DNA from: Sporisorium sorghi
Taxonomy: Eukaryota > Basidiomycota > Ustilaginomycetes > Ustilaginales > Ustilaginaceae
Assembly: GCA_023212695.1 (NCBI GenBank)
Contig: JALCCG010000242.1
Span: 1 to 32,932 of the forward strand
DNA length: 32,932 nt
Direction of reading: 5' to 3'
Positions 19,390 through 30,355 of this stretch are shown one piece after another. The translations under genes and the position numbers were made by a program. Position 1 is the first letter of the stretch. Each line of letters opens with the position of its first letter. Below the pieces are notes generated by a model. The model worked only from the letters and a program-made list of their open reading frames with translations, did no database searches and had not been told where the DNA came from.

Positions 19390-22300
19390 ATGGCCACCCC
19401 TTCGCTGGGCGCAGGCCAGATCGCCTCGGCCGTCAATGGCCAGGTCGCCCTCTACCCTCCCGCCACTAGCCCTCCTCTTGGTCAAGAGGACAGCACCGAG
19501 ATGGTTCTCGAACTCGCCGACGGCACCGCTTACCGAGGTATCAGCTTCGGCGCCGAAGGCAAGTCCGTCTCTGGTGAATGTGTCTTCCAGACCGGTAAGT
19601 TTCGTTGCTCTCACAGTAACCACCGCAGCTTGAAAGCTCATCTGACACGCTGCGATTCCCCCATGCAACCGCGCCATCTACAGGTATGGTTGGCTACGTC
19701 GAGTCGATCACCGACCCTTCCTACGAGGGTCAGATCCTCGTTCTCACTTTCCCCCTCGCCGGCAATTACGGTGTCCCCAGCCGAGAGGAGGCTGCTCAGA
19801 GCATCCAGAAGCTGCTCGCCTCTCCCTTCGAGTCGAGCCGCATTCACGTGGCCGGTCTCGTCGTGTCGTACTACAGCCACGAGTTCAGCCACTACCTCGC
19901 CCAGACCGGCCTCTCGGACTGGCTCAAGGAGAGCGGCGTCCCCGCCATCTACGGCATCGACACCCGCGCCCTGACCAAGAAGATCCGCAACCAGGGTAGC
20001 ATGCTCGGCAAGCTCCTCATGCCCCAGTCCGGTGCCTCGATCGCCAACGCTGCTGCTGCCGGTGACTGGCGCCAGGCCGTCGTCGACCTCCCCTTCGCCG
20101 ACCCCAACACCCAGAACCTCGTCGCTCGCGTCTCGTGCAAGAAGCCCACCCTCTACACTCCTGCCAACACCGCCAACGGCGAGTCGCTCGGCAAGTACGA
20201 CGCTCCCCTGCTCCATCCCTCGGGTCGCCCCATCCGCGTCCTCGCTCTCGATGTGGGTATGAAGTACAACCAGATCCGTTGCTTTACCTCGCGCGGTGTC
20301 GAGCTCAAGGTTGTCCCTTGGGACTACGATTTCCTCGCCGAGGCTGAGGCCTTTGACGGTCTCTTCATCTCCAACGGTCCCGGTGACCCCGTCTCGTGCG
20401 GTCCCGCCATTGCCCGCATCGCCGAGCTGCTCAAGCTCAAGGGTGCCAACATGATCCCCATCTTTGGTATCTGTCTCGGCCACCAGCTGCTGGCCCTCGC
20501 TGCCGGTGCTCAGACCGAGAAGCTCAAGTTCGGTAACCGTGGCCACAACATCCCCTGTACCGACCAGATCAGCGGCCGATGCTACATCACCTCCCAAAAC
20601 CACGGTTACGCTGTCAACGCCGACACGCTCCCCGCCGGCTGGAAGCCTCTCTTCGCCAACGCCAACGACGACACCAACGAGGGTATCTACTGCACCGAGG
20701 GCCCCTTCTTCAGTGTCCAGTTCCACCCCGAGAGCACTCCTGGTCCTCGCGACACCGAGTTCCTCTTTGATGTCTTCATCCGCAGCGTCGTCGACTGTGC
20801 TGCCGTCAAGGCCGCTCCCGGCGTCACGCCTGCCACCATCCTGCCTCCCGTTGGCTTCACCGGTGGTCTGCTGGCCGACAACGCTGCTGCCACTCCCCAT
20901 GTTCACGTGCGCAAGGTGGTCGTGCTCGGCTCTGGTGGTCTCAGCATTGGCCAGGCCGGTGAGTTCGACTACTCGGGCTCGCAGGCGATCAAGGCGCTCA
21001 AGGAGGAAGGCATCTACACGGTGCTCATCAACCCCAACATCGCCACCATCCAGACCTCGTCCGGTCTCGCCGACAAGGTCTACTTCCTTCCCGTCACCCC
21101 CGAGTTTGTGCTCAAGGTCATCGAGCACGAGCGACCCGACGGCATCTACTGCACCTTCGGTGGTCAGACCGCGCTCAACGTCGGTATCAAGATCAAGGAC
21201 GAGCTCCCCAAGATGGGTGTCCGCGTCCTTGGTACTCCCATCGAGACCATCATCACCACCGAGGACCGTGACCTCTTCGCCAAGGCCATGGAGGAGATCG
21301 GTGAGAAGTGCGCTCCTTCGGCCGCTGCCAACAACTGGGACGAGGCCCTCGCCGCTGCCCAGTCGATTGGCTTCCCCGTCATTGTGCGTGCTGCCTTCGC
21401 TCTCGGTGGTCTCGGCTCCGGTTTCGCCAACAACGTCGACGAGCTGCGCAAGCTCTGCTCGGCTGCCTTTGCCAACTCTCCGCAGGTGCTTGTCGAAAAG
21501 TCCATGAAGGGCTGGAAGGAGGTCGAGTACGAGGTGGTTCGTGATTGCCGCAACAACTGCATCACCGTCTGCAACATGGAAAACTTTGACCCTCTCGGTG
21601 TTCACACGGGTGACTCGATCGTCATTGCTCCTTCGCAGACGCTTAGCGACGACGACTACAACATGCTCCGAACCACGGCCGTCAATGTGATCCGTCACCT
21701 TGGTGTCGTCGGTGAGTGCAACATTCAGTACGCCCTCAACCCGCACAAGCGCGAGTACTGCATCATCGAGGTCAACGCCCGTCTCTCGCGATCGTCGGCG
21801 CTCGCCTCCAAGGCCACCGGATACCCCCTCGCCTTCATCGCTGCCAAGCTCGGTCTCAACATTCCCCTCAACGAGATCCGCAACAGCGTGACGCGCGAGA
21901 CCAGCGCCTGCTTTGAGCCCTCGCTCGACTACGTCGTCACCAAGTTCCCCCGATGGGATCTGCGCAAGTTTGTTCGCGTCAGCAGCAAGCTCGGCTCTTC
22001 GATGAAGAGTGTCGGTGAAGTCATGAGCATCGGCCGAACCTTCGAGGAGTCGATCCAGAAGGCCATCCGCTCCATCGACTACGCTCACGACGGTTTCAGC
22101 CAGAACGACGTGGTCGCCGACGACGAGATCGACGAGGAGCTCATCAACCCCACCGACAAGCGCATGTTTGCCATCGCCAACGCCATGGCCAAGGGCTACT
22201 CGGTCGACAAGATCCACCAGATGAGCAACATCGACCGATGGTTCCTCAGCAAACTCATGCGCATCACTCAGGCCACCAAGGTCTTCTCGACGCACAACGC

Positions 22301-25300
22301 CGCCAGCTTCCCGCCTGCCATGCTTCGCCAGGCCAAGCAGCTCGGTTTCTCGGACAAGCAGCTCGCCAAGGCGCTCAACTCGACCGAGCTCGCCGTGCGC
22401 AAGATGCGTCAGGAGCACGCCATCATGCCCTTTGTCAAGCAGATCGACACGGTCGCCGCCGAGTTCCCCGCCTACACCAACTACCTCTACACCACGTACA
22501 ACGCTGTCGAGCACGACGTCAACTTCACCGACAAGGGTGTCATGGTGCTCGGATCTGGTGTCTACCGTATCGGTTCGTCGGTCGAGTTCGATTGGTGTGC
22601 CGTGCGTGCCATCCGAACGCTTCGTCAACGCGGCTTCAAGACGATCATGGTCAACTACAACCCCGAGACCGTCTCGACCGACTACGACGAGGCGGACCGT
22701 CTGTACTTTGAGAACATCTCGCTCGAGACCGTGCTCGACATCTACGACACGGAGCAGTCGGCCGGTGTCATCATGTCGATGGGTGGCCAGACGCCCAACA
22801 ACATTGCGCTGCCGCTCTACCGCCAGAACGTCAAGGTGCTCGGCACCTCGCCCGAGATGATCGACATGGCCGAGAACCGATACAAGTTCTCGCGCATGCT
22901 CGACAAGATCGGCGTCGACCAACCCATGTGGAAGGAGCTCACCAGCTTCGAGGAGGCCCAGTCCGCCTGCGCTCGCTTCGGCTACCCCGTGTTGGTGCGT
23001 CCGTCGTACGTGCTCAGTGGTGCCGCCATGAACGTCGTTTACTCGCCCGAGGACCTCAACAGCTACCTGTCGCAGGCCGCCGCCATCAACCGCGAGCACC
23101 CCGTCGTGATCACCAAGTACCTCGAGGGCGCCAAGGAGATCGAGATGGACGCTGTCGCCAAGGACGGCAAGATGATGATGCACTACATCTCGGAGCATGT
23201 GGAGAACGCCGGTGTGCACTCGGGTGATGCTACGCTCATCCTGCCGCCCCAGGATCTTGACCCCGAGACCGTTCGCCGCATCGAGGTGGCCACTGCCAAG
23301 ATCGCCGCTTCGCTGCACATCACTGGTCCGTTCAACATCCAGTTCATCGCCAAGAACAACGACATCAAGGTGATCGAGTGCAACGTGCGTGCTTCGCGAT
23401 CGTTCCCCTTCGTCAGCAAGGTCACGGGTGTCGATGCCATCCAGATGGCTACCGAGCTGATGCTCGACCTCCCCGTCGAGGCTTACCCCAAGGTGGACCT
23501 GCCCCGCAACTATGTCGGTGTCAAGGTGCCTCAGTTCAGTTTCAGCCGTCTGGCCGGTGCCGACCCCATTCTTGGTGTCGAGATGGCCTCGACGGGTGAG
23601 GTGGCCTGTTTCGGTCGCAACAAGTACGAGGCCTACCTCAAGGCCATGATCGCCTCGGGCATCCGTCTTCCCACCAAGAACGTCTTGCTCAGTATCGGTT
23701 CGTACAGCGAGAAGCAGGAGCTGTTGCCCTCGGTGCGCACGCTTCACGAGCTCGGCTTCACCCTTTACGGTTCGTCCGGTTCGGCCGACTTCTACTCGGA
23801 GCAGGGCATCCCGGTCATTCACCTCGAGGCTCTCCCCGAGGACGACGAGTCCAAGTTCGAGGACACTGCCAAGGCATCGTACTCGCTGCTGACGCACTTG
23901 ACGCAGGGTCTGTCGTCGCTGTTCATCTCGCTGCCCAGCAAGAACAAGTACCGCCGTCCCGTGTCGTTCACCTCGATGGGCTACCGTGCGCGTCGATTGG
24001 CGATCGACCGATCTATTCCGCTGATCACCAATGTCAAGAACGCCAAGCTGTTCGTCGAGGCGCTCGCCCGTCACCGCAAGGCAGGCTCGAGCTTCGACAT
24101 CATGCCGGTCGACTTCAAGACGAGCCACACGGCCTTCACGCTGCCTGGTCTCATCAACGTCAACGCGTTTGTGCCCAGCATCGCTGATGGCAAGGTGAGC
24201 GCGGACGAGCTGGCTGCCATCACGCGTGCCTCGCTCGCTGGTGGTTTCACCACGGTGCAGGTGATGCCCGCCGGTGTCTCGTCGAGTGTCGTCGATGCTG
24301 CGTCGCTCGCGGTTGCCGAGAGCAAGATCGCTGGTGGTGCCCACTGCGACGTCTCGCTGGGTGTCTCGGCCTCGGCCGACAACCACGAGGTGGTGGACCA
24401 GCTCGCTGACAAGGCGCGCTCGCTGCTCATCTCGTTCAACGGCCTCGGCTCCAACGTGAGCAAGGCGGCGACGATCGCATCTCACTTTGCCTCGTGGCCT
24501 GCGGACCGACCGATTGTGACGGACGCGCGCAACACGGACCTGGCCTCGGTGCTGTTGCTGGCGAGCCTGCACAACCGCTCGATCCACGTGAGCAACGTGC
24601 TGTCGCGCGACGACATCCAGCTCATCGCGCTCAGCAAGGCCAAGGGTCTGCAGGTGACGTGCGACGTTGCCGTGTACGCTCTCTTCTTTACCACCGAGAT
24701 GTACCCGCAGGCTACGTGTCTGCCCTCGGCGGACGACCAGAAGGCGCTGTGGGAGAACCTGGAGGACATCGACATGTTCTCAATCGGCAGCACGCCTTAC
24801 CAGCTTGCCAAGGAGATTGGCGAGGTGCCTGCTCCCCAGGCTGGTATCGAGGAGACGCTGTTGCTGCTGCTCGACGCTGTCAACGAGCACCGTCTGACGC
24901 TGGACGACATCCTGCTGAGGCTGTACACCAAGCCCAAGGAGATCTTTGGCGTGCAGGCACAGGCCAACACGCAGGTCGAGATCGAGATCGACCGACCGAC
25001 GGCGTTCGTGCGCCGCGACTACTGGTCGCCGCTCGAGTCGCGTGCCACCGTGGGCTCGATCAACCGCGTCACGCTCAAGGGCAAGACGGTGTTTGTCGAC
25101 GGCGAGGTGCTGTCGGACGTCTCGCTGGGCAGCAATGTCAGCAGCGTCGGCACGGTCGCCAAGCAGGCCAAGTCGACGGGTCGACGCGTGTCGTTCTCTG
25201 CTGCCACTGCTGGCGCCGCCGCTGCGACGGGCTCTGGTGTGATTGCGGCTCAGGACGGACCCATGTCGCCGCCTCCCCTGTCGCTGGGACTCAAGTCGCC

Positions 25301-26354
25301 CGTTCTTGGCTCTTCCGAGCCGGGTCAGCCGCGCAGCGGCAGCCTAATGGCGGCGTTTGCTCACGAGTCGACGGCGCTGACTGTGGCTCCTGCTGCGCCG
25401 TCGATCGGATCGGTGCTGTACCACCCGACGTTCACGCGACGACACATTCTGTCGGTCAAGAACTTTACGCGTGACGACCTGCACGCTCTGTTCTCGGTCG
25501 CCACCGAGATGCGCGTCATGGTGGAGCGACAGGGAGCTGTGGACCTGCTGCGCGGGCGCGTTCTGGCTACGCTGTTCTACGAGGAGTCGACGCGCACGTC
25601 GTGCTCGTTCGAGGCCGCCATGCTGCGTCTGGGTGGACAGGTGGTCAAGGTGCAGGCGGACAAGTCATCGGTGCAGAAGGGCGAGTCGATCCCGGACACG
25701 GTGCGCACGCTCGGCTGCTACGCGGACGCGGTGGTGATGCGCCACCCTGCGCCTGGCAGCGTGCACCTGGCTGCCAAGCACTCGTCCGTGCCGGTCATCT
25801 CGGGAGGCGAGTCGTCGATCGAGCACCCCACTCAGGCTCTGCTCGACACGTTCGCGATCCGCGAGGAGATGGGTACCGTTGCCGGGCTGACGATCACGAT
25901 GGTGGGCGACCTCAAGTACGGGCGCACGGTGCACAGCCTGGTGCAGCTGCTGTGCCTGTACGGCGTTACCGTCAACTACGTGAGCCCCGAATCGCTCAAG
26001 ATGCCCGAGGACGTCAAGCAGGCGGTCGCCCGAAAGGGGATCAAGCAGTACGAGTCGAGCGTGCTTTCGGACGACATGCTTGCGCGCACCGATGTGCTCT
26101 ACGTGACACGTGTGCAGAAGGAGCGCTTCCCGGACGCAGCGTCGTACGAGGCGGTCAAGGACAGCTACGTGGTGGACAACGCTACGCTGGCCAAGTGCAA
26201 GTCGAGCACGATCGTGCTGCACCCGCTGCCCAAGAACAACGAGCTGGCCGACGACCTCGAGTACGACCCGCGCGCGGCTTGGTGGCGCCAGGTCAAGTAC
26301 GGGCTGTACCTGCGCATGGCTCTGCTGGCCATGGTGCTGCACCACCGTGCTTGA
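19390..26354 (+). CDS. URA2: Multifunctional CPSase-ATCase (URA2/CAD type)
   Basis: Two exons, 19390-19594 and 19684-26354, encode 2291 residues. The 89-nt intron has a GTAAGT donor and a CAG acceptor. The enzyme makes carbamoyl phosphate from glutamine and then carbamoyl aspartate, the first steps of UMP synthesis. Domain order: glutamine amidotransferase to about 440 (C332 in GICLGHQ, H416-P-E); CPSase large subunit from about 475 with two ATP-grasp halves ([15 protein letters not shown]) and a C-terminal regulatory domain ([10 protein letters not shown]) where UTP acts in this family; a dihydroorotase-like domain from about 1555; a Ser/Ala/Pro-rich linker; and ATCase from about 1989 (STRTS 2037-2041, HPTQ, HPLPKN at 2248). 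The dihydroorotase metal motif HxH reads N-x-F, so that domain is inactive, as in other fungi. Codon bias is extreme. Complete gene. Confidence 0.97.
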
Positions 26355-27240
26355 TTGGGGTTTCATGCTTAGATTCGGGGGGTTGGCTCTGGTTGTTTAC
26401 GAACTTGCGCGCACGCACGTCCTCGTCGACTGGTCGGCCGTCCGGAGCAGAATCGAGACTGTCTCTGGAAGGATCGACGTCGATGAGGACCGAGGCGGCG
26501 GCGGGTGTCGGTAGCTAGAGTCGCTTCCCGTTCCTTTCCCTATGTCACTTTTGTCTTATATGTTGTATGTATCACACTTGTTAGAAGAAATCTTTATTGT
26601 GTTGGTTTTCCGGCTCACTTGCTGCTGCCTGGAGTATGTTCGAGAACGTGGTGTGATCTTGAGTCAAGACAAGGGATCTTTGGTTCCGTTCCGCCGGGCT
26701 CGGCTCTTGGCAGCCGGAAATCGTCGAATCGCTCTTGTGGAGGTTTGAGGGCGAAAAAAAAAGGCCAAAAAATGCCATCTGTGTGTCACGATTACTCTGC
26801 ACAGCTGCACGTTGAGTCTAAGATCGTGTGACTGACCAGAAAGCAAGGGCGCGCTCGGTCCCTCTGCTTTTTTTTCCGGAGGCATGGTCACGCCGCCCTA
26901 ACTTAGGAGTGAGTGAGCATTGCTTTGCGCCTTTCTTCCAACTTCACACAACCCACCAACACCGAAGACGACTCGCTTCAGGAGACTTTCGTTGCATCCG
27001 ACAGGAGAATATAAAGGACGACGCAGCGACTACAGAGAGAGCAGCTGCTTCGTAGGAAACCTTGCTTCCAGCCCTTCCTCCACCTTCTTCGCTCCATCTT
27101 GACTACCCATCGAAGCAACATCCTTTGCCTTTGTCTACCCACATCACACGCTTCGCAGCTCGATGCAGAAGCAATTCGGGCTCAGCGGACCCCTTCGAGA
27201 CTCTTGATCGTGACAGCGCTTCACGCACATTCAACCACTC
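26355..27240. other. Intergenic: URA2 3' region and Sec14-like promoter
   Basis: About 0.89 kb with no supportable gene. An AT-richer stretch at about 26530-26600 follows the URA2 stop and could hold its poly(A) site. A-runs lie near 26754. From about 26930 the + strand becomes CA- and CT-rich, as expected for the leader of the gene starting at 27241. Confidence 0.5.
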
Positions 27241-28530
27241 ATGCCTCCATCGATGGACTCGTCTGCCTCATCCGGGTCATCGGAACCCGTCACGCCGCCA
27301 TTCAACCGCAACGCCACCTGGTCTGCCAGCCGCAGCACCACGCCCACTACCACCACCACTCCTCTGTCGCTACGCAAACGCTTCGCATCCTTGACACGCT
27401 CTGGCGGCAAGTCAGCGTCCGGCTCGCTATCCGCCAGTGCAACTCTGGGCGAATGTACCGAACGCATCGAAAAGCTCGACCTGCACAAAGGCACAACACC
27501 TTCAGGAACAGCAACATCAAAGCCAGGCGCAGCGTCGCTCCATGCACCCTCAGCACCGGCCTCGCCTAGACCAAGCTCAGTCCAGAACGAGCCGGACGTG
27601 TTCAGCACGGCCTACACGAGCCACACAGACGGATGCGAAGACTCGCCGCTGCAGCGTGTGCTCAAGTCGCCCAACGCCAAACCGCTGCCTGGTCACCCGG
27701 GCAATCTGACTGCAGCTCAGATGCACGCGCTGCACGAGTTGACGTCGGCACTCGAGCACGACGGCGCGCTGCAGCACCCGGAGTCGGAAACACCCTCGTA
27801 CCAGGAAACGCAGCTGCTGCGCTTCCTGCGTGCGCGCAACTTCAACGTGGCCGCGGCGCGCACTATGTACCTCAAGGCCGAGGCGTGGAAAAAGGAGATC
27901 GAGCTCGACCGCCTCGTGCGCGACTTTCACTTTGACGAGCGCGACGCCGTCGCCGCGCACGGCTGGCGCATGTACTTCCACAAGGTTGACCGTCTCGGCC
28001 GGCCCGTCTTCATCCAGGATCTGGGCAACATGGACGCCGCTGCCGTCTTTCGCCAGACCACCCCGGAACGCGTGATCCACAACTTCGCCGTGACGCTCGA
28101 GCTCGCGGTGCGCCACCGCTACGAAGCGTGTTCCGTCGCAAGCGGCCGCTGGGTGGACGACAACATGATGGTCGTCAACCTCGCCGGTTTGGGACTGAGC
28201 ACATTCTGGTCCATGAAAGGCCAGCTGCAGCAGCTGCTCAGCATTCTCGATAACAATTTCCCAGAGCTCTCGGGACGGGTGCAGATCATCAACGCGCCGT
28301 ACATGTTCAGCACCATCTGGAGCTGGGTCAAAGGGTGGCTGCCCGCCGCGACCGTTGAGAAGGTCGATATTGCGGGCGCGGATTATCATGCAAGGGTGTT
28401 CGAGTATGTTAGTAAAGAGGACTGGCCCAAGGATCTCGGTGGCGAGTGCGAGTGTAGTGGTGAGAAGGGGTGCAGGAAGTCGGATCTCGGGCCGTGGGAT
28501 AAGCGGTTGGTCAGGACGGCGGATTTGTAG
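27241..28530 (+). CDS. Sec14/CRAL-TRIO lipid-transfer protein
   Basis: An intronless frame of 429 residues starting at ATGCCTCC. Residues 1-150 are Ser/Thr/Pro-rich and look disordered. A CRAL-TRIO N-terminal helical unit follows at about 155-225 (LLRFLRARNFNVAAARTMYL), then the CRAL-TRIO lipid-binding domain to about 400 (RPVFIQDLGNMD, MMVVNLAGLGLSTFW, IINAPYMFSTIWSWVKGWL). These proteins carry phosphatidylinositol and phosphatidylcholine between membranes and promote phosphoinositide synthesis for Golgi traffic. The tail has a short Cys-rich stretch (ECECSGEKGC) before DLGPWDKR. The long N-terminal extension makes it larger than yeast Sec14, so it may be a Sec14 homologue rather than the essential orthologue. 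It converges on the complex I gene. Confidence 0.93.
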   Translation: MPPSMDSSASSGSSEPVTPPFNRNATWSASRSTTPTTTTTPLSLRKRFASLTRSGGKSASGSLSASATLGECTERIEKLDLHKGTTPSGTATSKPGAASLHAPSAPASPRPSSVQNEPDVFSTAYTSHTDGCEDSPLQRVLKSPNAKPLPGHPGNLTAAQMHALHELTSALEHDGALQHPESETPSYQETQLLRFLRARNFNVAAARTMYLKAEAWKKEIELDRLVRDFHFDERDAVAAHGWRMYFHKVDRLGRPVFIQDLGNMDAAAVFRQTTPERVIHNFAVTLELAVRHRYEACSVASGRWVDDNMMVVNLAGLGLSTFWSMKGQLQQLLSILDNNFPELSGRVQIINAPYMFSTIWSWVKGWLPAATVEKVDIAGADYHARVFEYVSKEDWPKDLGGECECSGEKGCRKSDLGPWDKRLVRTADL

Positions 28531-29063
28531 GTTGCTCTGAATGCGATGTATAGACACTTTTGTTGCCAAGTCGTGTTGACAAGGCTCATCTCAGCGTTGT
28601 TGGGAGTGACGGTGTTGCAAGGAGTGTGTGTGGTGTCGTGAGCACGGGCGCTGTGCGGGTCGCCGCTGGGGCATGGCGGTGGTGCGCGGCGCCTTTTGTC
28701 AGTCTGAGACGCTTCCTCGGCATCTCGCCTCCCCACGCCGAGGCTGTCTGAGCATCGATCCCGGCTCTAGAGACTGCTCTTCCAAGGGCAGGCGTTGTGC
28801 GTAGAGGCCCTGGCCACGAGGTTCAACGCACTGACTAGACCGGCTCCCGTTCTTGAATCATAAGCAACAGGAACCAAGCTTGGCTCGCAACCGGTGCTCT
28901 GATCGGACACGTCTTCCTCTCTCTCAGCTGTCCGCCGCTCGATCAGCCGACTACTCGCCCTGAACCACACCCTTACTCGGGATCGACGCCTCGACGGGTC
29001 CAGCTGCGCCAAGAAAGTTTCTGATCTGAGAAACGATTGCAATTGCTGCTTGTCTACATGACT
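28531..29063. other. Convergent intergenic region
   Basis: About 530 bases between two converging stop codons. I see no coding frame worth calling, no tRNA-like fold and no repeat. It should contain the 3' ends of both neighbouring transcripts. Confidence 0.5.
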
Positions 29064-29144
29064 CTACTCGTCGTCGCCGTACGCGGTGATCTCTTGGCGT
29101 GCGCGCGCAGGAACTGCCATCACCACCACCGACAAAAAAAAAAG

Positions 29145-29177
<33 letters not shown>

Positions 29178-29606
29178 CAATCTCGTCAGCACAACCTCTT
29201 CCACCTTGTACACTCCACCCTATCCGACCATTCCATGACCGTTCCCAAGGGGGGGTTTGAGACTTACGAGGGTACGTCGTGGGCACCTTATCAGCAGGCT
29301 TCCAGCCGTAAGCCTTGCGGATAGGTGGCACCGCGACTACCGCCACGGGCCCGACGGAGCCAATGACGATCGAGAAGAATACCACGGGGTGCTCGTGCGC
29401 CGCGTATTGCTAGAGGTCGTCGCAACCGCCACGGTTAGAAGTCGAAGTCAGGGAGTGAGGAGAGGGGAGTGGGGTGTCAGTATTGAAGCAAATCAAGTGC
29501 AGCGAGGCTGGACGAGGTGCATCGAAGAGGACCGGAAGGTTGACGGGGGAGAACGACGTACGAGGTATCGGTATGTGCTGCGGAAGGGCGAGAAGAGCGA
29601 AGCCAT
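29064..29606 (-). CDS. Complex I 9.5 kDa-type subunit (NDUFA3-like)
   Basis: Three small exons on the minus strand, 29606-29562, 29409-29268 and 29113-29064, give 78 residues. Donors are GTACGT and GTAAGT, acceptors TAG and CAG, with a CTAAC branch before exon 2; the introns (152 and 154 nt) are each longer than any exon. Joined, the protein begins MASLFSPFRSTYRYL, continues QYAAHEHPVVFFSIVIG with one hydrophobic span (about residues 22-42), then VPPIRKAYGW and TYP, and ends LPARARQEITAYGDDE. This closely follows the layout of the 9.5 kDa subunit of Neurospora NADH:ubiquinone oxidoreductase (YLRW-HEKP, VPPIRR, TYP). It would be a single-pass accessory subunit of the mitochondrial inner membrane. 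The second intron carries a long A/T homopolymer. Confidence 0.85.
29134..29176 (-). repeat. Intronic poly-A/T tract (A10-G-A32)
   Basis: On the + strand 10 A, one G and 32 A. On the coding strand it is a poly-T tract lying about 20 bases before the acceptor of the second intron in the complex I subunit gene. Confidence 0.95.
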
Positions 29607-29923
29607 TTTGGGGACTTTTCTGGATGACGAGAGTGCTACCTGGTCGAGGGTGTGAAGCCGAGTAGGTGACCGTAGGAGAGACGGGCTGCGAAAGTGTTGC
29701 TCTTGGTCGCGATCAATGATACAGAAAGTTGAGAAGGTGTAAGAGCAACTTTCAACGTGATCACAATCTCGAATTTGGACTCCCTTTTTCGGAGCCGATT
29801 CGCGCACCGATTTTTCACACTTCCAGCTCGTTTTCATCTCGACCTAACACTCGAGTAGAATTAATCGAGATTTCTTGTAGGTCCATGGGCCCGATCGATC
29901 CCTCGCCCATCACCATCATCCGC

Positions 29924-29925
<2 letters not shown>

Positions 29926-29960
<35 letters not shown>
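29926..29960 (+). repeat. Poly-T tract, T35
   Basis: Third run of exactly 35 T in the window, preceded by CCGCAC and followed by GGAAG, in non-coding DNA upstream of the complex I subunit gene. Confidence 0.95.
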
Positions 29961-29961
<1 letters not shown>

Positions 29962-30355
29962 GAAGCTGCACCATCAGAGCAGAATGCAAGACAGGGGTCG
30001 TGGGTGAGTCTTATTTTTTTTTTCGCACTGCGCTCGTCGATGCACGCAAGATGACATGCCTTCACCTCGTACTTTGGCGCCCCTGCTTTCAGCGTCTACA
30101 CCAACAACGTATGATATTGTGCTCTCGACGACGAGTAGACCGACCGGCCTTTGTCTGAGTTTTGTCGCAACGCTTTATTTTTAGCAGGTCGATGGAGCAA
30201 AGACCGGTTGATCGCGACTGAAAAGGGGAGGGTCACCGCCATCGAACCAACCATACGTTCGGGTTGACCGTTCCCGTGTTTGCAGGCTCAAGATCGTCGG
30301 CGAACCGCGAAGGGTGGCGCTTATCTACACGAACGATTAGCAGCCAAGAAGAGGG

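Noticed and set aside
19638..24587. A 1649-codon open frame antisense to URA2
   Set aside because: It is aligned codon-to-codon with the sense gene. It only shows that URA2 avoids TTA, CTA and TCA codons over 4.9 kb because of strong codon bias. The product is a low-complexity His/Val/Arg/Asp-rich shadow.
28810..28840. GGTTCAACGC resembling a tRNA B-box
   Set aside because: No matching A-box or cloverleaf could be drawn from the surrounding bases.
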